Shown one piece after another: positions 33,573 to 42,018 of a stretch of 64,000 nt of DNA; position 1 is the first letter of the stretch, and each line of letters begins with the position of its first letter. The translations under genes were made by a program, and so were the position numbers. This stretch comes from Granulicella sp. L46. GTDB taxonomy: Bacteria; Acidobacteriota; Terriglobia; Terriglobales; Acidobacteriaceae. Under the pieces are notes generated by a model. That model did not search any database. It was given only the letters and a program-made list of their open reading frames with translations, and was not told where the DNA came from. The stretch is from the NCBI RefSeq assembly GCF_009765785.1, contig NZ_LMUT01000012.1, positions 1,015,425-1,079,424 of the forward strand, given 5' to 3'.

Positions 33573-35755
33573 TCATCCACTCAGACCCGAAGGCGGCGCT
33601 CATGGGTGGAGCGCGCATACTTCCAAGACTGGCAAGCTTTGGCGCGGCATTTCTAATTACCGCCTTTCCCCTCACCCTGGCTGCGCAGAAGTCCGCAATC
33701 AAGGAACCCACCATCCCGCGCGAGGCGATGGCGCAGAAATATTTCGGAGCCGACGCGCCGTGGTTCCTTAACAACATTCCATTCCTCGAGATCGACGACC
33801 CTGAGATTCAACAGATCTACTTCTACCGCTGGAAGCTGCTGCGCTCGCACATCCGCGAGATCGGCCCACAGGGCACAACCATCCTCGAATTCCTCGACAA
33901 CGTTCCGTGGGCCCGCCAGCCCTATACGGATTTGAACGACTCGGCTTCCTTTCACCTCATGGAAGCTCGCTGGATGCGAGACCCTACGGTCGTTGACGAT
34001 CTCATCGATCATCTCTACACAGGCGCAGCCAACGACCGGCACTTTTCAGAGTCCATCGCTGCCGCAACCTATGCGACCACCCTCGTAACCGGCGACTCAG
34101 GCCCCGCGCTGCGGCATCTCGACACCATGCAATACATCTACAACGCTTGGGACGATCACTTCGATCGCGCCCGCAACCTCTACTGGATTGAGCCGCTCCC
34201 CGATGCAACCGAGTACACCATCTCCTCTATCGATGCGTCGGGCGCCGGCTTCACTGACCACCCAGGCAAGGACCAAAATCACAACGGCTTTACCGGCGGC
34301 TTCGCCTATCGTTCATCGATCAACAGCTATCAATATGCGAACGCGATGGCGATTGCTCGAATCGCCACCGAAGCCCACGTGCCGGACGTTGCCAGCGACT
34401 ACCGCGAGCGCGCAGAACGCCTCCGTTCCGCGATGCTCGTGCAGCTGTGGAACCCCGAGCTCCAGCACTTCACCGATCGCTATCAGCGGTCAACGCCCTA
34501 TGTAACCGCCGGCGATTTCATTCGCGGACGCGAGCTGGTCGGCTACGTTCCATGGGCCTTCGAGCTGCCTCCAGACGACGATTCAGTCTCGTCAAAAACC
34601 TATGCGGAGGCCTGGTCGCACCTCCTATCACCTGACCAACTCGCCGGCGCTCACGGCCTCCGCACCGCCGAGCCTTCGTATCCGCGCTACCTCACCCAAT
34701 ATCGATACGATCAGGCAACAGGCCAGCCAGAGTGCCAGTGGAATGGACCGTCATGGCCCTTTCAGACCTCCCAAGCGCTCACCGGTCTCGCCAATCTTCT
34801 GGACGACTATCCCTCCTCCGCCATCAGCAAAGCGGACTATCTTCGCCTGCTGCGCCAGTACACGAACCAGCACTTTCTAGCTCCGGGAAAGCCTGACATC
34901 GAAGAGGATTACAACCCGGACACCGGCGCGCCGATCGTGGGATTGCCTCGATCACACCATTACTTTCACTCGACCTATATCGATCTGATTCTCAGCGGCT
35001 TAATCGGCATTCGACCGCGCGCCGACAATGTCCTCGAACTTGATCCGCTGGTTCCGGTACAACCCGGAACGAATCAGCGCATCCGCTATTTCGCGCTGCA
35101 AGACCTCGCTTATCACCACCACGACATCAGCGTCTTCTACGACGAAGACGGCAGTCGCTATCACCTCGGCGCCGGCCTCTCGATCTTCGCCGACCATCGG
35201 CGCGTCTCCGGACCTGGCCCGCTTGCGCTCACACGGGTGACCCTGCCAAGACTCTCACGCGCCATCACTACAGCAGCTACGCAGACACCTCTACACAGGA
35301 TCGATCTCGCCGTGAATCCTGGCTTCCCGGGCGGCCCGATCACCAGCGCATCCTCCGTGGATCCAGCCGCCCCGGCAGAGCAGGCGATCGATGGCCGGCT
35401 GTGGTTCTTCCCGGAGATTGCAAACGGATGGTCGCCTTCCGCCGCCGACTCAGCCGCAACGAGCTGGTATCAAATCGATCTCAGGACGCCGCAAACTATC
35501 GGCTCCATCGAGCTGTATTTCTTCGCGGATGGCGAACGTTTCGAGCCGCCCTCTTCCTTCCAATTGCAATACAAGGACGACGATGGCTGGAAGGAAATTC
35601 CGAAACGGACACGTGCTCCACAGACTCCCATCGCGAATGGAGAAAATCGGATTAGCTTTCCCTCGCTCCGCACCCAGCAACTCCGCATCGTCTTCAAGAA
35701 CCCGCCAGCTCCAGCCAGGCTGCGGCTGATCGAAGCAAAAACATTCGCTCCCTGA
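33569..35755 (+). CDS. Exported MGH1-like glycoside hydrolase with C-terminal discoidin (F5/8 C) domain
   Basis: 728 aa from the ATG at 33569, whose ATGA overlap with the preceding stop argues for it over the ATG at 33602. Signal sequence ends LTLAAQ. Residues about 60-560 form an (alpha/alpha)6 toroid like the mannosylglycerate hydrolase (MGH1/GH63-type) group: HLMEARWMRDPTVVDDLIDHLY, YWIEPLPDATEYTISSID, GGFAYRSSINSYQYANAMAI, ECQWNGPSWPFQTSQAL (WNGPxWP is a hallmark of these toroids) and GLPRSHHYFHSTYIDLILSGLIG. Residues about 585-728 (ASSVDPAAPAEQAIDG ... WYQIDLRTPQTIGSIELYF) are a discoidin-type carbohydrate-binding module. Third gene of the ASPIC/UnbV operon, which ties those propeller proteins to glycan use. 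Substrate, probably an alpha-linked glycoside, is not determined. Confidence 0.82.
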   Translation: MIIHSDPKAALMGGARILPRLASFGAAFLITAFPLTLAAQKSAIKEPTIPREAMAQKYFGADAPWFLNNIPFLEIDDPEIQQIYFYRWKLLRSHIREIGPQGTTILEFLDNVPWARQPYTDLNDSASFHLMEARWMRDPTVVDDLIDHLYTGAANDRHFSESIAAATYATTLVTGDSGPALRHLDTMQYIYNAWDDHFDRARNLYWIEPLPDATEYTISSIDASGAGFTDHPGKDQNHNGFTGGFAYRSSINSYQYANAMAIARIATEAHVPDVASDYRERAERLRSAMLVQLWNPELQHFTDRYQRSTPYVTAGDFIRGRELVGYVPWAFELPPDDDSVSSKTYAEAWSHLLSPDQLAGAHGLRTAEPSYPRYLTQYRYDQATGQPECQWNGPSWPFQTSQALTGLANLLDDYPSSAISKADYLRLLRQYTNQHFLAPGKPDIEEDYNPDTGAPIVGLPRSHHYFHSTYIDLILSGLIGIRPRADNVLELDPLVPVQPGTNQRIRYFALQDLAYHHHDISVFYDEDGSRYHLGAGLSIFADHRRVSGPGPLALTRVTLPRLSRAITTAATQTPLHRIDLAVNPGFPGGPITSASSVDPAAPAEQAIDGRLWFFPEIANGWSPSAADSAATSWYQIDLRTPQTIGSIELYFFADGERFEPPSSFQLQYKDDDGWKEIPKRTRAPQTPIANGENRISFPSLRTQQLRIVFKNPPAPARLRLIEAKTFAP

Positions 35756-35758
35756 AGC

Positions 35759-36298
35759 TCAATCACCCAGCGAATACGGAAGAACGAAACGGCCGATCTG
35801 AATCACGCTCCGCTCCGAAGGCGGCCAGATCTTAATCGACACAATCGGCAACGGCTGACCGAGCGGATGCGCCGTAATTGTTCCGCGTTCAACGCCCGTC
35901 TCCGCCTCATAGATGTGCACCAGCAGGCCATCGCTAGATCGTGTCCATCCAATCGCATACGATCCCGGCGCAAGATCGATGTTGCTGCCAATCCGTATCG
36001 GAGTTTGCGCGAGAAGATAGTAGTAGTACTTGCCATTCGCCGCATAGCCAGCGGTAATCAACACGACAGCCGCTATCACCCGGCTGCGGGAATCGATGAC
36101 ACCACTCGCCGAACGCATCTCCGTCTCGATATGCTCTTTCTCCACCGGAGCTCGCGCGGGCAAAACAGCTTCGAGCTCCGCGGGCGTCGCTGCTCGCCAG
36201 TCTCGCTTCGAGCCAGCTCCACTTCCCTGTGCAACCATCGACGCTGATACCGTGCAGAGGATCGCCGCCAGGAGTATATCCCTGCGAGTTAGCTTCAT
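35759..36298 (-). CDS. Small exported protein of unknown function
   Basis: 179 aa. Signal peptide about 1-23 (RRDILLAAILCTVSASMVAQ). The mature part has DIDSRSRVIAAVVLITAGYAANG, KYYYYLLAQTPIRIG and SYAIGWTRSSDGLLVHIYEAETG, mostly beta-strand-like; I do not recognise a family. Its start overlaps the stop of the NarL-type response regulator by 4 nt (ATGA), so it is the third member of the sensor operon. It may be a target protein made together with the signalling pair, but nothing in the sequence shows how. Confidence 0.7.
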   Translation of the reverse strand: MKLTRRDILLAAILCTVSASMVAQGSGAGSKRDWRAATPAELEAVLPARAPVEKEHIETEMRSASGVIDSRSRVIAAVVLITAGYAANGKYYYYLLAQTPIRIGSNIDLAPGSYAIGWTRSSDGLLVHIYEAETGVERGTITAHPLGQPLPIVSIKIWPPSERSVIQIGRFVLPYSLGD

Positions 36299-36921
36299 CG
36301 GTGGCTCACCAACCCACGTTGAATCGCTACCGTAGCAGCATGGGTTCGGTCCGCGACGCCCAGCTTGCCGAGCAGGCTGTTGATGTGAGTCTTCACTGTT
36401 GCCTCCGAGATCGAAAGGTCGGCGGAGATCTCCTTGTTCGCTCGTCCCGCAACGATTCGTTCCAGGACGCTGAGCTCTCTAGGCGTCAACTCCTGTCCAC
36501 TCAGGCGCTCGGCCAGCTTCTCGGCAACCGAGGACGGAATATGCAACTTGCCGTTATGTACCGCATGAATCGTCGTCACCAATTCCTCAAGCGGCATGCC
36601 CTTGAGCAGATAAGCCCGCGCCCCGGCCTGTAGTGCCCGATAGATATCCTCATCGCCATCAAATGTCGTGAGCACGATGAATCGCGCCTGCGGAAACTCA
36701 GTCCTGATCTGGCGAATGGTATCGGCCCCACCCAGCTTCGGCAGCTGCAGATCGATCAACGTAACGTTCGGCTCGACCTTGCGAAACGTTTCGATCGCCT
36801 CCAGCCCATCGCCGACGGATCCAACGATCTCAAGATCATCCATCGTCGAAAGCAGCGCAACCAGTCCCTGCCGAACAACCTGGTGATCTTCCACCAGCAT
36901 GATGCGAATTCTGTCTGCCAT
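36295..36921 (-). CDS. NarL/LuxR-family response regulator
   Basis: 208 aa. Receiver domain with E11-D12, phospho-acceptor D57 (VTLIDLQLPKLGG) and T83/K103-type residues (VLTTFDG, YLLKGM). The C-terminal LuxR helix-turn-helix is complete: LTPRELSVLERIVAGRANKEISADLSISEATVKTHINSLLGKLG is represented at about 145-190. It starts 2 nt after the sensor kinase stop and overlaps the next gene by 4 nt, making a tight operon. The HisKA_3-type kinase before it is the usual partner of this class. Target genes are probably the neighbouring ASPIC/UnbV and glycosidase genes. Confidence 0.95.
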   Translation of the reverse strand: MADRIRIMLVEDHQVVRQGLVALLSTMDDLEIVGSVGDGLEAIETFRKVEPNVTLIDLQLPKLGGADTIRQIRTEFPQARFIVLTTFDGDEDIYRALQAGARAYLLKGMPLEELVTTIHAVHNGKLHIPSSVAEKLAERLSGQELTPRELSVLERIVAGRANKEISADLSISEATVKTHINSLLGKLGVADRTHAATVAIQRGLVSHR

Positions 36922-36923
36922 CT

Positions 36924-39770
36924 CTACCTCGCGCTTTGGGCTATCGGCACTCGCAACGTCACCTTGGTTCCCCGTCCAGGATCGCTTGTGACCTCAAGCG
37001 TGCCATCGATCGTGGCAGCCCGCTCCTTCATGCCCAACAGTCCATAATGCCCTGTCTTACCGGATGTTTCGTTCACTGTGAACCCCACACCCTTATCTTC
37101 AATCGTGAGCATCAGCATATCACTCGAGTAATGCAGCTCAACGGATGTCTCCGCCGAGCGCGCGTGATGCAGCACGTTCGAAAGCGCCTCCTGCGCAATA
37201 CGGAGGAGCTCCCTCTCCACCTTTGGATCGACCACTCGATAGGCTCCGCCGACATGCAAGCGCGGATGGATCGCACTGAACGTATCGCGCTGGACAACCT
37301 TGCCGAGCCTCGTTGGCAAACTATCCTGCGAGTTGTTCACGCGCAGCTCCCAGATACTTCGCCGCGCCTCCTCCAGACCCTCCGTCACCAGCTGACGGGT
37401 ACGCTTCACCTGCTCGAGCGCAAGCTCAAACTTGCCGCGATTTAAGTGCTGCGCAATCAGATCAAGCTGCAGTGACGCTCCCACAAAATCCTGTGTCAGC
37501 GTATCGTGAATCTCTCTCGCCATACGATTGCGCTCGGCCAACACGGCATCGAACTCTCGCTCCAGCCGTCGAAGTCGCAGTAGATACATCCCCGCAATTA
37601 GTGCCAGAATCACCAGCAGGCTCAGCAGGAGAAACCACCACCTGCGATAAATCGGCGGCACAATGCGGAACCGCAGTTGAGCGCCTGCATCGTTCCATGC
37701 CCCATCCTTACTCCTAGCCTGGACGTGAAACACGTAACGGCCGGGGGTGAGATTGGTATAAGTGGCGGAGCGGCGATTGCCGGCATCGGCCCAATTCTTA
37801 TCGAAACCATCGAGCCGAAAGCGATAGCGCACCTCCGATGGCGCCGTAAAACTAAGCCCCGCATATTCCATCGTGAACCGCGCATGTCCGAACGGAATAT
37901 CGATCGATCCCGCCTCAATCGGCTCGGAGAGATCGTCCACCAAAAACCGTTGCAGGACGATAGGCGGCGCAACTGTGTTTGCAGGGAGATGCTCTGAATC
38001 CACAATCGCCACGCCACCTCGCGTCGGAAACCATATCTCTCCATGACTCATCAGCCAGCCTGCCGAAGGCTCCCCCGCAACCACCTCGTCATTCGGCAGG
38101 CCATCGGCTAGCCCGTACTGGACCATCGCTCCGTCCTGTAAGGTGCAGCGATCCTTGCCAACACACCCCGTCAGCGCGTTCACGGCGATGCGACGTATGC
38201 CACGATCCATTCGAAACCAGAAGAATCCCAACCGATCAATTGTGATTCCTTCAATGTTGCCGTCGCGTGCCTGCTCGGTGAACCTGCCCACAGGAAGAAA
38301 CCTCTCGCCGCTCATATAACTCAAGCTGCCATCATTGCCCGCGACCCACAGGTGCCCCGCAGGATCCTCAGCCATGGCGGTAGCGATCGTCGCGCCCAGT
38401 CCATCCTTGGCCGTAAAGTTCTTTATCGTCGCGTCGTTGTGAACAACCGACAGACCTCCCGATGTGGCTGTCCAGAGTTCACCCGACCTGAACATCAGGG
38501 CGCCGATCAGGTTTCCCCCCAATCCATCTTTTGTTGTCAGCGTTCGGATGCTGAGATGTTCTCCGAACCTCTCTACATGAGCTAATCCCTGGCGCGTCCC
38601 CACCCACACCGATCCGTCGCTGTCCCCAACCAGGGCGCGTATGTAATCGTCCGGAAGGCCATCGGCTGAGGTAATTCGTCGCACCGAATTGTCCGGCCCA
38701 ATGAAATTCAAGCCATCGGGCGTCCCAACCCAAAGGCCCCCAGTCCATTCAGGCGCAAGACATAAAATCACGCCACTGGTCAGCTTGTTTTCAGGGATCT
38801 GCTCCTCCGTTCCATCCGCGCGCACGTGACGAAGGCCCGCATCCCGCGTTCCCACCCAGATAGATCCGTCCTTTGTCTGTGCGACACTCGTCACCGCCTG
38901 GTCCGCCAGCGCGGCCTCGCTTCGAAATGCCAGCCGTCGCAGTACATGTAAGCCAGACGTCTCCGTCCCAACCCAGTGATTCCCTTCCGCGTCCTCAAAC
39001 AGCGAGAGCACCGAGTTACCGTTCAGCAGCGTCACCGGTGTCGCCGCCGACTTTTCCGCACCGAGAACGAATAGCCCACCATTCATTCCCACCCACGCCA
39101 ATCCTTCTCGATCTACCAGCACCGTCTGGACGCGTCCCGTCGGCAACTCTTTCCCAACGTGCCATTCGCGACCTCCGCCGGAGACCACGGCAGAAGAAAA
39201 TCTCCAGGACGAACTGCCCGGCACCGCGATCAATCCAGATCCATCTGCCTTCCCTTCAGCCGGCGTCTTCTGCAGCCGCTTGAAATTCGTCTGGCTCCAT
39301 TGCGACCATCCATCTGCAGTCTCAACAAACAGCGCGCCCTCGCTCGTCACGTGGATCGATTCCACCGCAGCAGACGCAAGCCCCTCAACGGTGCCGTAGC
39401 GATGAAACTGTCCCTGCTGAAGCCGAAGCACTCCATCCGCGGTGCCAATCCAAAGCGCATGGCCATCCGCCGCCAGGCAACAAACATCATCGCTCGTGAA
39501 CGCAGGCTGGTTACCCCGATCGAATGTCTGGAACGTAACTCCGTCGAAGCGCACCAGCCCACCCTCAGTCGCCATCCAAAGATAGCCATCGGCCGTCTGC
39601 ACGATGCTGTGCACGCTACTCTGCGGAAGTCCCTCTTCGGTCGACCAGGCCTGCTGGCTCAGATACTTAAGATTCTGTCCTCTAGCCTGCGATAGCAAGC
39701 AAGCCAGCACCAGAACGCAGGACAGCGTCCGAAACGGCCATGCACGCAGAGAGAACTTGAATAGTTGCAT
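36924..39770 (-). CDS. Reg_prop/Y_Y_Y sensor histidine kinase (HisKA_3 type)
   Basis: 948 aa from the ATG at 39770, chosen because GGAGGGAGG precedes it and MQLFKFSLRAWPF opens the signal sequence. About 14 two-component-regulator propeller repeats fill residues 30-640, with the recurring pattern DGxLWMATEGGLVRFDG, LWIGTADGVLRL, VWVGTRQGLAHVE. A Y_Y_Y beta-sandwich follows (ARFTMEYAGLSF ... VRYRFRLDGFDKNW ... YTNLTPGRYVFHVQA), then one transmembrane helix (WWFLLLSLLVILALIAGMYLL), HisKA_3 (MAREIHDTLTQDFVGASLQL) and HATPase_c (EALSNVLHHARSAETSV, IEDKGVGF, GHYGLLGMKERA). In Bacteroidetes such periplasmic propellers sense glycans for Sus-type loci; here it sits between two ASPIC/UnbV-glycosidase operons and likely senses an oligosaccharide. 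Confidence 0.94.
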   Translation of the reverse strand: MQLFKFSLRAWPFRTLSCVLVLACLLSQARGQNLKYLSQQAWSTEEGLPQSSVHSIVQTADGYLWMATEGGLVRFDGVTFQTFDRGNQPAFTSDDVCCLAADGHALWIGTADGVLRLQQGQFHRYGTVEGLASAAVESIHVTSEGALFVETADGWSQWSQTNFKRLQKTPAEGKADGSGLIAVPGSSSWRFSSAVVSGGGREWHVGKELPTGRVQTVLVDREGLAWVGMNGGLFVLGAEKSAATPVTLLNGNSVLSLFEDAEGNHWVGTETSGLHVLRRLAFRSEAALADQAVTSVAQTKDGSIWVGTRDAGLRHVRADGTEEQIPENKLTSGVILCLAPEWTGGLWVGTPDGLNFIGPDNSVRRITSADGLPDDYIRALVGDSDGSVWVGTRQGLAHVERFGEHLSIRTLTTKDGLGGNLIGALMFRSGELWTATSGGLSVVHNDATIKNFTAKDGLGATIATAMAEDPAGHLWVAGNDGSLSYMSGERFLPVGRFTEQARDGNIEGITIDRLGFFWFRMDRGIRRIAVNALTGCVGKDRCTLQDGAMVQYGLADGLPNDEVVAGEPSAGWLMSHGEIWFPTRGGVAIVDSEHLPANTVAPPIVLQRFLVDDLSEPIEAGSIDIPFGHARFTMEYAGLSFTAPSEVRYRFRLDGFDKNWADAGNRRSATYTNLTPGRYVFHVQARSKDGAWNDAGAQLRFRIVPPIYRRWWFLLLSLLVILALIAGMYLLRLRRLEREFDAVLAERNRMAREIHDTLTQDFVGASLQLDLIAQHLNRGKFELALEQVKRTRQLVTEGLEEARRSIWELRVNNSQDSLPTRLGKVVQRDTFSAIHPRLHVGGAYRVVDPKVERELLRIAQEALSNVLHHARSAETSVELHYSSDMLMLTIEDKGVGFTVNETSGKTGHYGLLGMKERAATIDGTLEVTSDPGRGTKVTLRVPIAQSAR

Positions 39771-40077
39771 CCTCCCTCCAGCATGCGGCTCCGCTCCCAC
39801 GTTTGTCCATATGCATCACATTTTGAAGGCCTTCCTTCGCTCCGAAGCGGTCAGCTACCCTGGCCGGTATCGCAGATTGGGAGACACCTTAGATCGCCGC
39901 CGGCAGAAAAATCCTTCTTCAGACCCACTCCTCCATCGAATGGTTGATCCCGAACCTGATTTTTCACGCTATTTTGGGGAACGCTGATAATTCCCCTGAT
40001 TCACGTAAGATAGCGGCGGCTCGCTATCCGGAAATCAGGGCCAGCGCGCAACACGGAAAGGACTTAACCGCTTCATC
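39771..40077. other. Divergent regulatory region with GGGGAA/TTCCCC inverted repeat
   Basis: This 307-nt gap separates the sensor kinase (minus) from the ASPIC/UnbV gene (plus). No gene is visible. GGGGAA (39976-39981) and TTCCCC (39991-39996) form an inverted repeat with a 9-nt centre, about 85 nt before the plus-strand start; it may be an operator for the NarL-type regulator. Confidence 0.45.
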
Positions 40078-41964
40078 ATGTCATTGACTCTTGCCGCTGC
40101 AAAGCGCGTCACGCACCCTGCTCTTATCCTCTCCGCCGCTTTCCTTCTCTGCTCCACACCTCTGCGCAGCCAGACAACGACGCCCCTCGAATCCCAGAAG
40201 GACAAAGCGCAGGAAGGCGCACAGCCCCCAGCCCATGGCGGCTCCAGCACCGCGGGCGTCTATCCGCCCGTCACCGACGCGCATCATCTCCCCATCACTC
40301 AAGGCGGCACCGTCAAGACCGGCCCCATCGTCTTCCAGGACATCGCAGAAGAGTCTGGCCTGACCAAGTGGCACCACGTAATGGGTACGCCCGACAAGAA
40401 ATACATCCTCGAGAGCATCGGCTCCGGCGTCGCGTTGCTGGATTACGATAATGATGGCTGGCTCGATATCTACCTCGTCAACGGAAGCACACAGGCCGCA
40501 TTCGACGGTAAAGCCCTTCCGCCGCACGCCGCGCTCTTCCATAACAATCACGATGGCACCTTCACCGACGTCACCGCCAAAGCCGGCGTAGCGAACGACC
40601 GCTGGGGCTTCGGCGCAACGGTCGCCGACTACGACAACGACGGCTGGCCTGACATCTACGTCTCAAACTTCGGTAAAAATCGGCTCTACCACAACAATCA
40701 TGACGGCACCTTCACCGACGTAGCCGAGAAGGCCGGCGTCGCGCTTGGCAACTGGTCAACCGGCGCCACCTGGGGCGATTACGACGGCGATGGCAAGCTC
40801 GATCTCTTCGTCCCCGGGTATGTTCACTACGACATCAAGTCGCAGATGACCGACACCGACAATTTGCCCCTCACTTTCTGCAGCTACCGCGGCGTGCGCA
40901 CCTACTGCGGACCGCGCGGCCTCCCTGGCGAAAGCGATCACCTCTTCCACAACAACGGCGACGGCACCTTTACCGACGTCAGCGAGAAGGCCGGCGTCGC
41001 CGACAAGCCCGGCTACTACGGGCTCTCCTCCGTCTTCATCGACGTGAACAATGACGGCAAAGTCGACCTCCTGGTTGCGAACGACTCCACCCCGAACTAC
41101 CTCTACATCAACAAGGGTGACGGCACCTTTGAGGACCAAAGCTATCCCTCCGGCTACGCGCTTAACCGTGAAGGCCGCGAGACCGCCTCGATGGGCATCG
41201 CCGTCGGTGACTATCGCAACAACGGCGAAATTGACATCTTCAACACCACCTTCTCCGACGACTATAAAGTCCTCTACCGCAACGATGGCGACGCCAACTT
41301 CACCGACATCAGCGATGACGCCCACATCGCCGACATGACCATTCCCTTCCTCGGCTGGGGCACCGCCTTCCTCGACTACGACAACGACGGCTGGAAAGAT
41401 CTGCTCGAAGTCAACGGCCACGTTTACAAGAACGCCGATACCAACAACTGGGGAACGAGTTGGGCCGAACGGCCGCTCCTCTTCCATAACGACGCAGGCA
41501 AACATCTCGAACCCGTCCCCGCCGTAGAGGGCACCGGCCTGGCAGAAGTCATGGCCTCTCGCGGCCTCGCCGTGGGCGATCTATTCAACGACGGCCGCTT
41601 GGATGCCGCCATCAACAACATGGATTCCGTCCCCGCGCTACTCAAGAATGTGGATCCAAACACCAACCACTGGGTCGCATTCAAGTTAGTCGGCGGACCC
41701 AAGAGTCCGAGGGATGCAATCGGTGCGACTCTCTATCTCAACGCCAACGGCACCCGCCAGCGGGCCGACATCTTCTCCGGCGGCAGCTATGCATCCACCT
41801 CCGACATGCGCCCCCACTTCGGCCTCGGCTCCGCCACCAAAGACGACTCGCTCGAAGTCCACTGGCCAAGCGGCGCAGTCGAACAGTTTGCCGTCCCCGA
41901 CATCGATCGCATTGTCACCCTCACCGAAGGCCAGGGAAAACCCTTCACACCCACAAAACCTTAG
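40078..41964 (+). CDS. Exported FG-GAP/ASPIC-UnbV (CRTAC1-like) protein
   Basis: 628 aa with GGAAAGG upstream and a signal sequence ending TPLRSQ. Same architecture as the protein at 29866 and similar to it almost from end to end: MGTPDKKYILESIGSGVALLDYDNDGWLDIYLVNG, DYDNDGWPDIYVSNFGKN, DYDGDGKLDLFVPGYVHYD, DVNNDGKVDLLVANDSTPNYLYI and the C-terminal ASPIC/UnbV block (HWVAFKLVGGPKSPRDAIGA, HFGLGSATKDDSLEVHWPSG) match it with few changes. The insert between repeats contains the conserved Cys pair CSYRGVRTYCGPRG, as in its paralogue (CQFRGVNVMCGPRG). It is followed after 54 nt by a pentaheme cytochrome-TPR protein, suggesting an electron-transfer or copper/heme-linked context for this family. 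Confidence 0.88.
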   Translation: MSLTLAAAKRVTHPALILSAAFLLCSTPLRSQTTTPLESQKDKAQEGAQPPAHGGSSTAGVYPPVTDAHHLPITQGGTVKTGPIVFQDIAEESGLTKWHHVMGTPDKKYILESIGSGVALLDYDNDGWLDIYLVNGSTQAAFDGKALPPHAALFHNNHDGTFTDVTAKAGVANDRWGFGATVADYDNDGWPDIYVSNFGKNRLYHNNHDGTFTDVAEKAGVALGNWSTGATWGDYDGDGKLDLFVPGYVHYDIKSQMTDTDNLPLTFCSYRGVRTYCGPRGLPGESDHLFHNNGDGTFTDVSEKAGVADKPGYYGLSSVFIDVNNDGKVDLLVANDSTPNYLYINKGDGTFEDQSYPSGYALNREGRETASMGIAVGDYRNNGEIDIFNTTFSDDYKVLYRNDGDANFTDISDDAHIADMTIPFLGWGTAFLDYDNDGWKDLLEVNGHVYKNADTNNWGTSWAERPLLFHNDAGKHLEPVPAVEGTGLAEVMASRGLAVGDLFNDGRLDAAINNMDSVPALLKNVDPNTNHWVAFKLVGGPKSPRDAIGATLYLNANGTRQRADIFSGGSYASTSDMRPHFGLGSATKDDSLEVHWPSGAVEQFAVPDIDRIVTLTEGQGKPFTPTKP

Positions 41965-42018
41965 ACACGTTGTTCATGTACACCTTCACCCTGATATTTC
42001 AGTTTTCGAGGATTCGAA

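Noticed and set aside
40756-41505. 249-codon minus-strand open frame
   Set aside because: Antisense of the repeat-rich ASPIC/UnbV gene, with the periodic Val-rich text that such repeats produce.
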